Below, in pieces: positions 18,248 to 26,031 of a stretch of DNA of 64,000 nucleotides. The stretch spans positions 62,001 through 126,000 of the forward strand of contig JADJNW010000018.1 in assembly GCA_016714085.1 (NCBI GenBank), in the 5' to 3' direction. A program made the translations under genes and the position numbers. A model generated the notes under the pieces. The model saw only the letters and a program-made list of their open reading frames with translations, did no database searches and was not told the DNA's origin. Positions within the stretch are counted from its first letter, which is position 1, and each line of letters starts with the position of its first letter. The DNA comes from Saprospiraceae bacterium (GTDB lineage Bacteria > Bacteroidota > Bacteroidia > Chitinophagales > Saprospiraceae).

Positions 18248-20431
18248 ATGAAATCGCTTATTTCCTTCTTATTATTGCTTTGCAGTTTATCCATATTTGC
18301 TCAACCCTTTACACCGCAGGAGATTGCCCGCTGGCAAGCGCAAGCACAAGGTATTACTATTATTCGAGATAATTGGGGCGTAGCGCACGTCTATGGCAAA
18401 ACCGATGCGGATGCCGTTTTTGGAATGCTATATGCACAATGCGAAGATGACTTCCCACGCGTGGAAGATAATTATCTCATTTCCATTGGTCGGAAAGCAG
18501 AAGTAGAAGGGGAATCATCCTTGTATGCAGATTTGCGTCAATTGTTATTTGTAGATAGTACACAGGCAATTACATATTATGAAAAAAGCCCAAAATGGAT
18601 GAAAGACCTATTGCACGCTTTTGCAGATGGCATTAATTATTATTTATATACACACCCGGAAGTAAAGCCTAAACTGCTTACGCGGTTTCAACCCTGGATG
18701 CCGCTCACCTTTAGCGAAGGCAGTATCGGTGGGGATATTTCGTCGGTGTCGCTCAATCGGTTGAAATCATTTTATGATAAAGATCATTCGACCTCATTTT
18801 TAGAGGAAACCCCGGAATGGATGAAAGAACCCGTCGGCTCTAATGGTTTTGCCATCGCGCCTTCGCGCAGCGCTTCGGGTAATGCTTTGCTCTTAATCAA
18901 TCCGCATACGTCGTTTTATTTTCGGAATGAACTGCAGGTGGTTAGCGAACAAGGTTTGAACGCTTACGGCGCAGCTACCTGGGGGCAATTCTTTATTTAT
19001 CAAGGTTTTAATGAGAATTGTGGCTGGATGCATACTTCCAGTGACGCGGATGTGATTGATTATTATTTAGAAACGGTCGAAAAGCGGGGCGACGCTTATT
19101 TTTACAAACATGGTGATAAATGGCTTCCAGTAATTTCTAAAAGTATTACATTGAAATATAAAATAAATGAAACATTACAAAGCAAAACATTTACTGTTTA
19201 TTTCACGCATCATGGGCCTGTCATTGGAGAACAGGATGGTAAGTGGCTCAGTGTGAGCATGATGAACGAACCGCTCAAAGCGCTTTCGCAATCTTATCTC
19301 CGCACCAAAGCCAAGAATTATAAGAGTTATAATAAAGTAATGAAGTTGCGCACCAATTCTTCCAATAATACCGTATTTGCTGATCGCAAAGGCAATATTG
19401 CTTACTGGCATGGAGATTTTATGCCGAAACGCGATCCGAAATTTGACTGGAATAATCAGGTGGACGGCAGCAATCCTGAAACCGATTGGCAAGGTTTGCA
19501 TAAAGTAAAGGAAATTGTGCAAGTGCTCAACCCCGCCAGCGGCTGGATTCAAAATTGCAAGGCTACGCCATTTACAGTATCCGGCAGCAGTAGCCCCAAG
19601 CAAAGCGATTATCCTAAATATATGGCGCCTGATGCCGAAAATTTCAGAGGAATAAATGCTGTACGAGTCTTGAGTAAAAAATCTGTTTTTACTTTGGATA
19701 CGTTGATTGCTGCTGCAAACGATCCTTATTTAGCTGGTTTTGAAAAGCTAATTCCTTCATTGATAGATGCTTACGATCAAAAAGGCAGCAGAAGTAAAAA
19801 CGTAGAAGAAGCGATCAAGATATTACGCACCTGGGATAAAGGCTACGGTGCAGAATCTGTAGCCACTACAATCGCCATTTATTGGGGTGAAAAAATACAA
19901 GCGTTCGCTAGAAATCAAGTTAAGCCTGGGCAAGAGTTCGATCAACTCAGCTACACCGACTTTGTTATTGAAAATACGACCCCCGACGAAAAAATAAATT
20001 TGTTGATTAAAGCGCTCGACGAGCTTCGGCGCGATTTTGACTCCTGGAAGACCCCCTGGGGTGAGGTGAATCGTTTCCAGCGTTTAAATGGAGCTATTCA
20101 AGCTACTTTTGATGATTCAAAGCCCAGTATTCCCGTGGGTTTTGCTTCGGCAACCTGGGGTTCGCTGGCATCTTTTGGTGCACGTGCTTATTCCAATACC
20201 AAAAAGCGCTACGGCAGCTACGGCAATAGTTTTGTGGCGGTGGTTGAGTTTGGCAAACGCCTCAAAGCTCGCGCTATTCTTAGTGGTGGCGTCAGTGGTG
20301 ATCCTGATTCTCCGCATTTTACAGATCAGGCAAAGTTATACAGCGAAGGCAAATTCAAAGAAGTTTTGTTTTATCGGGAGGACGTTCGTCAAAATGCCGA
20401 AAAAACTTATAAACCTGGAGAAAAAAAGTAA
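18248..20431 (+). CDS. Penicillin acylase family N-terminal-nucleophile hydrolase
   Basis: 727 aa exported hydrolase. ATG 18248 was chosen because it begins a clear signal peptide (MKSLISFLLLLCSLSIFAQ); the frame is open to 18149 without one. The A-chain motif GVAHVYGKTDADAVFGMLYA and the cleavage-site motif PVGSNGFAIAPSRS are present. Autocatalytic cleavage would occur between Gly197 and Ser198, freeing Ser198 as nucleophile. Later conserved blocks include NPHTSFYFRNE, FTHHGPVIG and NSSNNTVFADRKGNIAYWHG. Family members cleave amide bonds of beta-lactams, acyl-homoserine lactones or other N-acyl compounds. The natural substrate here is unknown. Periplasmic location is expected. Confidence 0.9.
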   Translation: MKSLISFLLLLCSLSIFAQPFTPQEIARWQAQAQGITIIRDNWGVAHVYGKTDADAVFGMLYAQCEDDFPRVEDNYLISIGRKAEVEGESSLYADLRQLLFVDSTQAITYYEKSPKWMKDLLHAFADGINYYLYTHPEVKPKLLTRFQPWMPLTFSEGSIGGDISSVSLNRLKSFYDKDHSTSFLEETPEWMKEPVGSNGFAIAPSRSASGNALLLINPHTSFYFRNELQVVSEQGLNAYGAATWGQFFIYQGFNENCGWMHTSSDADVIDYYLETVEKRGDAYFYKHGDKWLPVISKSITLKYKINETLQSKTFTVYFTHHGPVIGEQDGKWLSVSMMNEPLKALSQSYLRTKAKNYKSYNKVMKLRTNSSNNTVFADRKGNIAYWHGDFMPKRDPKFDWNNQVDGSNPETDWQGLHKVKEIVQVLNPASGWIQNCKATPFTVSGSSSPKQSDYPKYMAPDAENFRGINAVRVLSKKSVFTLDTLIAAANDPYLAGFEKLIPSLIDAYDQKGSRSKNVEEAIKILRTWDKGYGAESVATTIAIYWGEKIQAFARNQVKPGQEFDQLSYTDFVIENTTPDEKINLLIKALDELRRDFDSWKTPWGEVNRFQRLNGAIQATFDDSKPSIPVGFASATWGSLASFGARAYSNTKKRYGSYGNSFVAVVEFGKRLKARAILSGGVSGDPDSPHFTDQAKLYSEGKFKEVLFYREDVRQNAEKTYKPGEKK

Positions 20432-20533
20432 TAATAATATATATTTTTCTTCTGACAGTCGTATAAGCAAGATACTTTAGGCAGAATGCCTGTAAAATAC
20501 TATTTTAGCGATTCTTAAAAAGTACCTTGACGT

Positions 20534-21112
20534 ATGCTCGCTCGACTATATAATATTGACACGGCGCTTGTAACGCCACGTACCGTTGCCCGCCGCTTCC
20601 GCGAGGGCGAAGGGGAAGCCTTTTACAAACTGATCGAAGATAATCGTTACCGAATCAGCGATGTGCTGCCGCAAACCATTGAAACGGTGCCAGATAAAGA
20701 TGCAGGAGAAGCTTATATCCGTCATAAAATAGCGGATTGGCTACGACAAGAAGAGTTTTGCTTCGGTATTTGGGAAAACAAAAATGCTTTACTTGTTGGG
20801 TTTGTGCGCATTTACAATATTGATTGGGAAGTGCCCGCAGCAGACACCACTTTCTTTATTGATCGAGAGTTTGAAGGCAAAGGCATTATGACCGAAGTGG
20901 TGCAAATGATGATGCGCTATGCTTTTGGCCAACTGCAAATCGAAAAAATCAGACTCCGCACAGCTACTGATAATTACGCAACCCAGCGTCTGGCAAGGAA
21001 ATGCGGATTCCGGCGAGAAGGCGATCTGCGCTCAGAGATTCGGCGTGCCAGCGGAGAATTGGTAGATGTCATGCTTTTTGGCTACACCAAAACCGAATAT
21101 GATAAAGTTTGA
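20534..21112 (+). CDS. GNAT-family N-acetyltransferase (RimJ/RimL-like)
   Basis: 192 aa cytoplasmic acetyl-CoA-dependent acetyltransferase. The Acetyltransf_3 pattern is visible: TPRTVARRFREGEGEAFYKL at the start, a beta-strand GFVRIYNID, the acetyl-CoA pyrophosphate-binding region REFEGKGIMTEVVQMMMRYA, and IRLRTATDNYATQRLARKCG near the end with the conserved asparagine. RimJ/RimL relatives acetylate protein N-termini, but many homologues act on small molecules, so the substrate is open. The TGA stop ends exactly one base before the complement of the neighbouring gene's stop, so two convergent genes abut with no spacer. Confidence 0.85.
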   Translation: MLARLYNIDTALVTPRTVARRFREGEGEAFYKLIEDNRYRISDVLPQTIETVPDKDAGEAYIRHKIADWLRQEEFCFGIWENKNALLVGFVRIYNIDWEVPAADTTFFIDREFEGKGIMTEVVQMMMRYAFGQLQIEKIRLRTATDNYATQRLARKCGFRREGDLRSEIRRASGELVDVMLFGYTKTEYDKV

Positions 21113-23077
21113 TTAAAGATTTTTCGATTTTCCTAATCCGCGGTAGGCCCGCCAAATTATTTCCAGGTCTTTTTCTACCTGATAATCTTTAGCATACAAG
21201 AAATTCAGTCGCTGAGCAGTCGGTTCGTTGATATTTTTTACCGAAATGCCATCGATAGTAGCAAGTACGCCTGGTTTAAGCTTTGGTAATAATGACAAAT
21301 CTTTGGAATGGGCATATCCCACCCAAGTTTTTTTTGCGATTAGTACCGACCAAATATTTTGTAAAAAACTAAATAGATTTTTAATAATTATCATTTGAAA
21401 TGGCAGCGTTATTATAATAAAAATGCTAAATAAAAGATCAAAAGTCCTTTTGTTACGGCGTTGACGTGGATCGGCGATGCGAAAGCGAATATCAATCGTA
21501 TATAATTCCCCGGCGCTATTCTTAGAACTACTGCCAATAATACTCAGGCTTTCTTCGGGTAGAATTTTGTAATCAATTCCTGAACCTAATTGACTCATCC
21601 ATTGCATAATTTGCTGAGAAGCAACGTCTTTTGAACAAAAAATAATTTCTTCTATCTTGTAAATCTGCACTACTTCGCCTAATTGCGGCAAGCCACCGAG
21701 GAAAATTTTATGATCTGCTTCTGTCTCCGGCGATACGATCCCGATCAAATTTTTTTGCACTTGTGCTTGTTGCAACAATTTCTCAACGCGCTCACTCTCC
21801 GCTTTGGAGCCAAGAATGACAAGGTTTTTGGCTCGTTCCTTTCCTATATTAAAATTATGATATTTTATAAAATGTAATAATATTCGTAATGTAACAGTGG
21901 ACGCAATTGCCCAAGCTGCACCAAGCAAAATGACCGCCCGCGAGGATCGATATTCCAAGTCCAGAAAGCCATAAACCGCTGCAATTATGACCGTACCCAC
22001 CAGTAATCCCCGAATCAATCGCCGCAAATTACTTGATTCGTCATACCCGCCACTGAAATAAACCGTGACTAACCAGATAAATGTATATAATGGAAAATTA
22101 AAGAAAAATATAGTTTCTTTAAAATAATTGGGGTCTTTATAATAATAATTTGCCCAAAAGATTTTTACACCAACCAAGCCTGTATAAATAATCGCAGCGT
22201 CCAAAAACGGCAGACGAATCCTTTGAAAGACATTGGAAATCAACGTTATAAAAGCGCGGAAATAAATCGCCACCTGCAACATAAAGACAAATAAATTCGC
22301 TTGATTTCCTTGAAAATGTTTTTTCGCAAAAATAATCATCGCCTGATAAAATACTCGAACGTAATTTAAACTGCCTTTTTTAGTGCTTTCGCCTTTATAA
22401 TGTATAATAGTCGTATCAGGAAAGTAATAATTTTTATAACCGGCTTTAATAATTCTATAAGATAAATCAATATCTTCGCCATACATAAAGAACGATTCGT
22501 CCAGCAACCCTATTTTATCTAGCACGGAGCGCCGCAGCAGCATAAAGGCTCCGGCTAATACTTCTATTTCATGTATATCATGTTCAGGTAAATAACCAAC
22601 ATGATAATGATTAAATAATTTTGATATTGGAAAAAGACTCGATAAACCAAAGGTTTTGCAAAACGCGACCCAGGGTGTCGGGAATCCTCGTTTGCTTTCG
22701 GGTAGAAACTTCCCGGAGCCATCCATCATGCGCACGCCCAGTCCGCCTGCCTCTTCGTGGGCGTCCATAAAGGCGATACATTTTTCAAACGTATCTTCTT
22801 CAACTACGGTATCAGGATTTAATAATAATACGTATTTACCTGAAGATAAGTGAATTGCCTGATTATTTGCTTTGGAAAAACCGACATTTTGTTTATTCGC
22901 AATCAGCTTTACTTCCGGAAATTTTTCCTGCACCATCTCCACCGAATCATCCACCGAGTTATTATCTACCACCCAAGTCTCCACTTCCAGATTCCGCGAG
23001 GCCTTCCGCACCGAAAGCAGCACCTGCTCCAGGAAGTATTTGACGTTATAATTGACAATGATGATGGAGAGTTTCAT
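21113..23077 (-). CDS. GT2 glycosyltransferase fused to membrane helices and a degenerate sugar-transferase module
   Basis: 654 aa. Residues 1 to about 235 form a GT-A glycosyltransferase of the rhamnosyl/WcaA type (MKLSIIIVNYNVKYFLEQVL, VVDNNSVDDSVEMV, LLNPDTVVEEDTF, FFMYGEDIDLSYRI). Several hydrophobic segments follow (about 265-410), then a Rossmann-like domain (NLVILGSKAESERVEKLL, EIIFCSKDVASQQIMQWM) like the nucleotide-binding part of polyprenyl-phosphate sugar transferases. The final 110 residues keep only the ends of the bacterial sugar transferase fold (RNKRTFDLLFSIFIIITLPF and LNFLYAKDYQVEKDLEIIW). The catalytic middle is missing. Likely role: adding a sugar in surface polysaccharide or glycan synthesis at the inner membrane. 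It lies 58 bases downstream of the OmpA-like gene. Confidence 0.85.
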   Translation of the reverse strand: MKLSIIIVNYNVKYFLEQVLLSVRKASRNLEVETWVVDNNSVDDSVEMVQEKFPEVKLIANKQNVGFSKANNQAIHLSSGKYVLLLNPDTVVEEDTFEKCIAFMDAHEEAGGLGVRMMDGSGKFLPESKRGFPTPWVAFCKTFGLSSLFPISKLFNHYHVGYLPEHDIHEIEVLAGAFMLLRRSVLDKIGLLDESFFMYGEDIDLSYRIIKAGYKNYYFPDTTIIHYKGESTKKGSLNYVRVFYQAMIIFAKKHFQGNQANLFVFMLQVAIYFRAFITLISNVFQRIRLPFLDAAIIYTGLVGVKIFWANYYYKDPNYFKETIFFFNFPLYTFIWLVTVYFSGGYDESSNLRRLIRGLLVGTVIIAAVYGFLDLEYRSSRAVILLGAAWAIASTVTLRILLHFIKYHNFNIGKERAKNLVILGSKAESERVEKLLQQAQVQKNLIGIVSPETEADHKIFLGGLPQLGEVVQIYKIEEIIFCSKDVASQQIMQWMSQLGSGIDYKILPEESLSIIGSSSKNSAGELYTIDIRFRIADPRQRRNKRTFDLLFSIFIIITLPFQMIIIKNLFSFLQNIWSVLIAKKTWVGYAHSKDLSLLPKLKPGVLATIDGISVKNINEPTAQRLNFLYAKDYQVEKDLEIIWRAYRGLGKSKNL

Positions 23078-23135
23078 GGAGTAAATTTAACCCTCACAAT
23101 GAATTTTTAAATAAGAATTGAGGAAACCCATTCCA

Positions 23136-24023
23136 TTACCCATTCGTCAACTTCCTTTCCATCAACCGCAGCAACCCCACTGTTTTTGGCGTAATGATAA
23201 TTTCAATCCGACGATTTTGCGCTTGACCGCTGCTGCTTGCATTGGAGGCTCTCGGCTGAAACTCGCTGCGTCCATTGGCAGAAACTTGATTGGCTGCGAT
23301 ACTGAAATCCTTGGTGAGAACGCGCGCCACGGCTAAAGCTTGCTCGGAGCTAAGCGCCCAATTATCGCTGTAACTGCGACTGCGCGGTTTGCTATTATCG
23401 GTATGGCCTTCTACCGCGATGTCGATATTAGGATTATTGGCTAAAGCCGGAGCAAATTTGGCGATTACGTCCAAGCCTTTACGCGTAAAGCGTTCACTAC
23501 CAGCGGTAAACAGCATATCGGCTGGCAATAACACAATAATTCTACCTTCTATAAATTCGGTTTTTACAGCTTCCGCTTCAAATATTCGGAGCGTGGAATC
23601 TAAATTTATATAAAGATTTTGTAAAATTGTATTGCGTTGATTTACTTCAGTTTGTAATTCCTGAATTGCCTGTTCTCTTTTGGATAATGCCTCCGTTTTT
23701 TCCTGCAAATTGCGATTGAGTTGCTCAATTTCAGTGGAAGAGGAGGAAGACAAATTATTCATTCGACCTTTCAAATCCTCATTTTCGGTGCGGAGGTTGT
23801 TGTTGATATATTCGAGGGTACCATTGGTACGGCTGAGGTCGGTAACTTGGGTAGTGAGATTGCTCACTTGATCTTTGGCATAAGTCAATTCATCGCGCAG
23901 GGTCGTTTCTCGTTCTTCCGCGGCTCGCCGGGCATCCAACTCCAACATATATTTTTTATTGGAAACGCAGGAACTCAATAAAATCAAAGCAAAGAAAAAA
24001 AGTGTATAATTTCTCATCATCAA
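23136..24023 (-). CDS. OmpA-family lipoprotein with long coiled coil
   Basis: 295 aa. A lipoprotein signal (MMMRNYTLFFFALILLSSC, Cys19) is followed by a coiled coil of roughly 110 residues rich in E, L, Q and N (residues about 25-140), then a C-terminal OmpA-like domain: LLPADMLFTAGSERFTRKG, VEGHTDNSKPRS, SYSDNWALSSEQALAVARVL and AQNRRIEIIIT. The OmpA domain should bind peptidoglycan while the lipid tail sits in the outer membrane, giving an envelope tether like Pal or MotB-type proteins. It is the middle gene of a likely leftward operon with the coiled-coil protein (24116) and the glycosyltransferase (21113). Confidence 0.88.
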   Translation of the reverse strand: MMMRNYTLFFFALILLSSCVSNKKYMLELDARRAAEERETTLRDELTYAKDQVSNLTTQVTDLSRTNGTLEYINNNLRTENEDLKGRMNNLSSSSSTEIEQLNRNLQEKTEALSKREQAIQELQTEVNQRNTILQNLYINLDSTLRIFEAEAVKTEFIEGRIIVLLPADMLFTAGSERFTRKGLDVIAKFAPALANNPNIDIAVEGHTDNSKPRSRSYSDNWALSSEQALAVARVLTKDFSIAANQVSANGRSEFQPRASNASSSGQAQNRRIEIIITPKTVGLLRLMERKLTNG

Positions 24024-24049
24024 AACAGGCTTTTTTTGAGCTGCAAGCT

Positions 24050-24100
24050 ACAAGTTACAGGTCGGAAGTACTAATTTGAATACAAAAACCTGCAACTTGT
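24050..24100. repeat. Imperfect inverted repeat in spacer
   Basis: ACAAGTTACAGGT (24050-24062) pairs with ACCTGCAACTTGT (24088-24100), 12 of 13 positions, across a 25-base loop. It lies between two coiled-coil envelope genes. It has no T-run, so it is more likely a dispersed palindrome or an mRNA hairpin than a terminator. Similar CAAGYTRCAAG-type inverted repeats occur at 42982-43040. Confidence 0.4.
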
Positions 24101-24115
24101 AACTTTAAAACCAGT

Positions 24116-25045
24116 TTATCTCAAACGAAAACTTGAGGAACCCAAAATGCCAAAATCAGCGTAAACTGTGGCGACGTAAGTCCCCGATTTGAGCTTTTCC
24201 TCCACCGGATAGTTGAATGAAAGACGTTGGGCTCGAGCAAGATTAACTTCCTTGGTCTGTTGTGCTTGTATTTGCAAGGCACTACCGCTTGGCGTCGGGA
24301 TATTGGCATTGATCAAAGTGCCTTCAGTTGGTAATAATGCGCCATTCACATCGGTCAAAACGAGATAGAGCGTATGCGCTCCTTGAAATTCTTCCGGCAA
24401 ATCGACCAGATCAAAAGTAATCGCAATTTCGCGGGTGCGACGGGCCTTTGAAGTCAATTTATCAGAGCGCGTTTCCACATCTACCCGGAAAGCCTGCGCT
24501 TTGATGCCGGCTCGGGTCAGCTTCGCTACTTGATCTTGCAATGTTTGATTGAATTTATTCAGATCGGACACTTGTGAAGTCAGTTGTCCTCGCTCCGTCG
24601 TTAATTGCTCATTTTCAGCGAGTAATCGTTCATTATCAGTCCGTAATTGCTCATTTTCTGCCTGGAGTTGCCCGATAGCGCCTTCTAATTCGCCTCGAAT
24701 TTGACGCAACTGATTGATTTCCTGGCGCAATCCTGTAGTCGTATTGGCTGACTGGGCTCGAATACTGCGAACAGCCGCTTCTTTTTCCTGCACCAATTTT
24801 TGCAAATCTGATAAAGAACCTTGCAAACTATCGTTTTCAGCGCTGGCTAATTGCAGCACATTTTGCAGACTATCCAGGTCTCTTTCAAGATTGGTTCTTT
24901 CCACCAACAGCGCATCGCGTTCAGCGTTGGACTCATTTATAATTTTGTTTTTGCCAAAATAGGTGATCAGTAACCCGACCAATGCCAACAAAAACAGTAC
25001 CGTCATAATAATGGCGTATGTTCTCAATCTTTTTTCCGAATTCAT
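24116..25045 (-). CDS. Membrane-anchored coiled-coil protein of unknown function
   Basis: 309 aa. One transmembrane helix near the N-terminus (TYAIIMTVLFLLALVGLLIT, about residues 9-28) with a basic N-terminus suggests an inner-membrane anchor with the rest in the periplasm. A long heptad-rich coiled coil follows (about 35-175; for example RGELEGAIGQLQAENEQLRT). The C-terminal 130 residues look like a beta-sandwich (REIAITFDLVDLPEEFQGAH, LYLVLTDVNGALLP, KSGTYVATVYADFGILGSSS). I do not recognise the family. Its position upstream of the OmpA/coiled-coil lipoprotein suggests that the pair bridges the periplasm, which is inference. Confidence 0.75.
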   Translation of the reverse strand: MNSEKRLRTYAIIMTVLFLLALVGLLITYFGKNKIINESNAERDALLVERTNLERDLDSLQNVLQLASAENDSLQGSLSDLQKLVQEKEAAVRSIRAQSANTTTGLRQEINQLRQIRGELEGAIGQLQAENEQLRTDNERLLAENEQLTTERGQLTSQVSDLNKFNQTLQDQVAKLTRAGIKAQAFRVDVETRSDKLTSKARRTREIAITFDLVDLPEEFQGAHTLYLVLTDVNGALLPTEGTLINANIPTPSGSALQIQAQQTKEVNLARAQRLSFNYPVEEKLKSGTYVATVYADFGILGSSSFRLR

Positions 25046-25245
25046 GGTTTACCTTATTTAAAATGGATGTACTTCTGAACTTTGAATGTATAACATCTGT
25101 AATTTGAAAAATATTTTAACACTTGAAGTAAATTCCCGAAATATAGATGGATTCTTTTGGGAACATATGATGACAGTGTACGAATATAGTTGACTGATGG
25201 ATAAGACGGAGCAGATAGAGGAACGCAATTTTTGATATTTGCATA

Positions 25246-25286
25246 AAAAAGAATAACTTACCTCTTGGGAATAGAGGTAAGTTATT
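25246..25286 (-). terminator. Strong intrinsic terminator, leftward, with no visible gene upstream
   Basis: A perfect 14-bp stem (AATAACTTACCTCT at 25252-25265, complement at 25273-25286) with a 7-base loop is followed in the - direction by a C and six T residues (complement of 25246-25250 and neighbours). On the + side there is no T-run, so it terminates leftward transcription. The nearest - strand coding sequence upstream is the 30-codon gene at 25727, which already has its own terminator. Confidence 0.75.
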
Positions 25287-25677
25287 ATTAATAACCCAAA
25301 CAAATAAACACAAAAACTACATTAAGGCATTGATTACAGCACAAATATAAAGGGTTTCCACAGATTAAGCTTTATCAAATTCGTTGTTTTTGTCCTACCT
25401 TGTTTTTCCTGAATCTAAAATTTAAAAACTAATAACTTGTTGATATTTAACTACTTGAAAAATTAAAAATTTAACTAAAATCCCCTTTTTGATACCTTTA
25501 TTTTTAATACAAATGCAGAAATCTTCTAATTTTTAAATTGGAAATTACTTTGATTGAAAGCTTGTGAATGGTATTAAAGAAATTCGTAATAGTAGTAAAG
25601 GAAGAGATATTTAAAAGAAGAAGCAATATAATATTGGAGCGGCAATTTTATATTTGAATAATCCTCATGTATTTGGT

Positions 25678-25719
25678 TAAAAAAAGAGGCGCTGCAACCT
25701 CGTATTGATCGCAACGCCT
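25678..25719 (-). terminator. Intrinsic terminator of the 30-codon gene
   Basis: In - strand sense AGGCGTTGC pairs with GCAGCGCCT (one G-U) around a 15-base loop, followed by C, T, C and seven T residues (A run at 25679-25685 on +). It starts seven bases after the stop codon at 25727-25729, a layout typical of a monocistronic small gene. Confidence 0.75.
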
Positions 25720-25726
25720 GTGAATG

Positions 25727-25819
25727 TTACTTTTTGGGACCTACCGTGTCAACATTAATAATACGATTTGTTTGTTCGGTGGCCATCCGTACAGCATGAC
25801 TATAAACAAGGGTTTTCAT
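25727..25819 (-). CDS. Small peptide gene, 30 aa, unknown
   Basis: ATG at 25819, TAA at 25727-25729, encoding a 30-residue peptide that begins MKTLVYSHAVRM and ends INVDTVGPKK. It has no hydrophobic signal sequence and no cysteines, and ends in two lysines. Evidence that it is real: an ATG start, protein-like composition in an otherwise AT-rich gap, and an intrinsic terminator seven bases after the stop. It lies 212 bases downstream of, and on the same strand as, the helical-repeat protein gene at 26032-27615. I know no function. A signalling peptide, a leader peptide or a small structural protein are all possible. Confidence 0.5.
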   Translation of the reverse strand: MKTLVYSHAVRMATEQTNRIINVDTVGPKK

Positions 25820-26031
25820 GGGTAAATTTGTTTTGAATGTTAAATAATAGTGTTTACATCTTGTTATATTTTTAATTATATAATAATTCCCCCTTCAATA
25901 TCCGCACAGCTGGCAGATATTGCTTTTGACAGAAAGCAGTATTAGAAATCAATCAACGATTGATCTCGGCGTCTTAAAAAGTGTTGAAGTTTGTGTTCTT
26001 GTTTGGAGCTTTTGTGTTGTTCGGAAAGGTT
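25820..26031. other. Spacer between helical-repeat gene and peptide gene
   Basis: 212 AT-rich bases. A small palindrome ATCAATC-AAC-GATTGAT lies at 25948-25964, a weak hairpin without a T-run that could be an operator or a weak terminator of the upstream gene. No clear -33/-7 promoter pair was found ahead of the peptide ATG, so co-transcription with the upstream gene is possible. Confidence 0.3.

Larger units (their letters stand above)
25046..25726. other. Gene-poor AT-rich region with two terminators
   Basis: 681 bases without a convincing protein gene. It holds two well-formed intrinsic terminators oriented leftward (25246-25286 and 25678-25719). ORFs around 25058-25313 on the - strand read through the first hairpin and have poor composition. 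Between the hairpins (25290-25675) I see no tRNA, tmRNA or SRP-RNA signature, but the arrangement would allow a leftward small RNA. Confidence 0.5.

Noticed and set aside
25058..25313. Two - strand ORFs of 65-81 codons in the gap after the peptide gene
   Set aside because: They run through a strong terminator hairpin and have low-complexity, hydrophobic/aromatic composition with no plausible start context.
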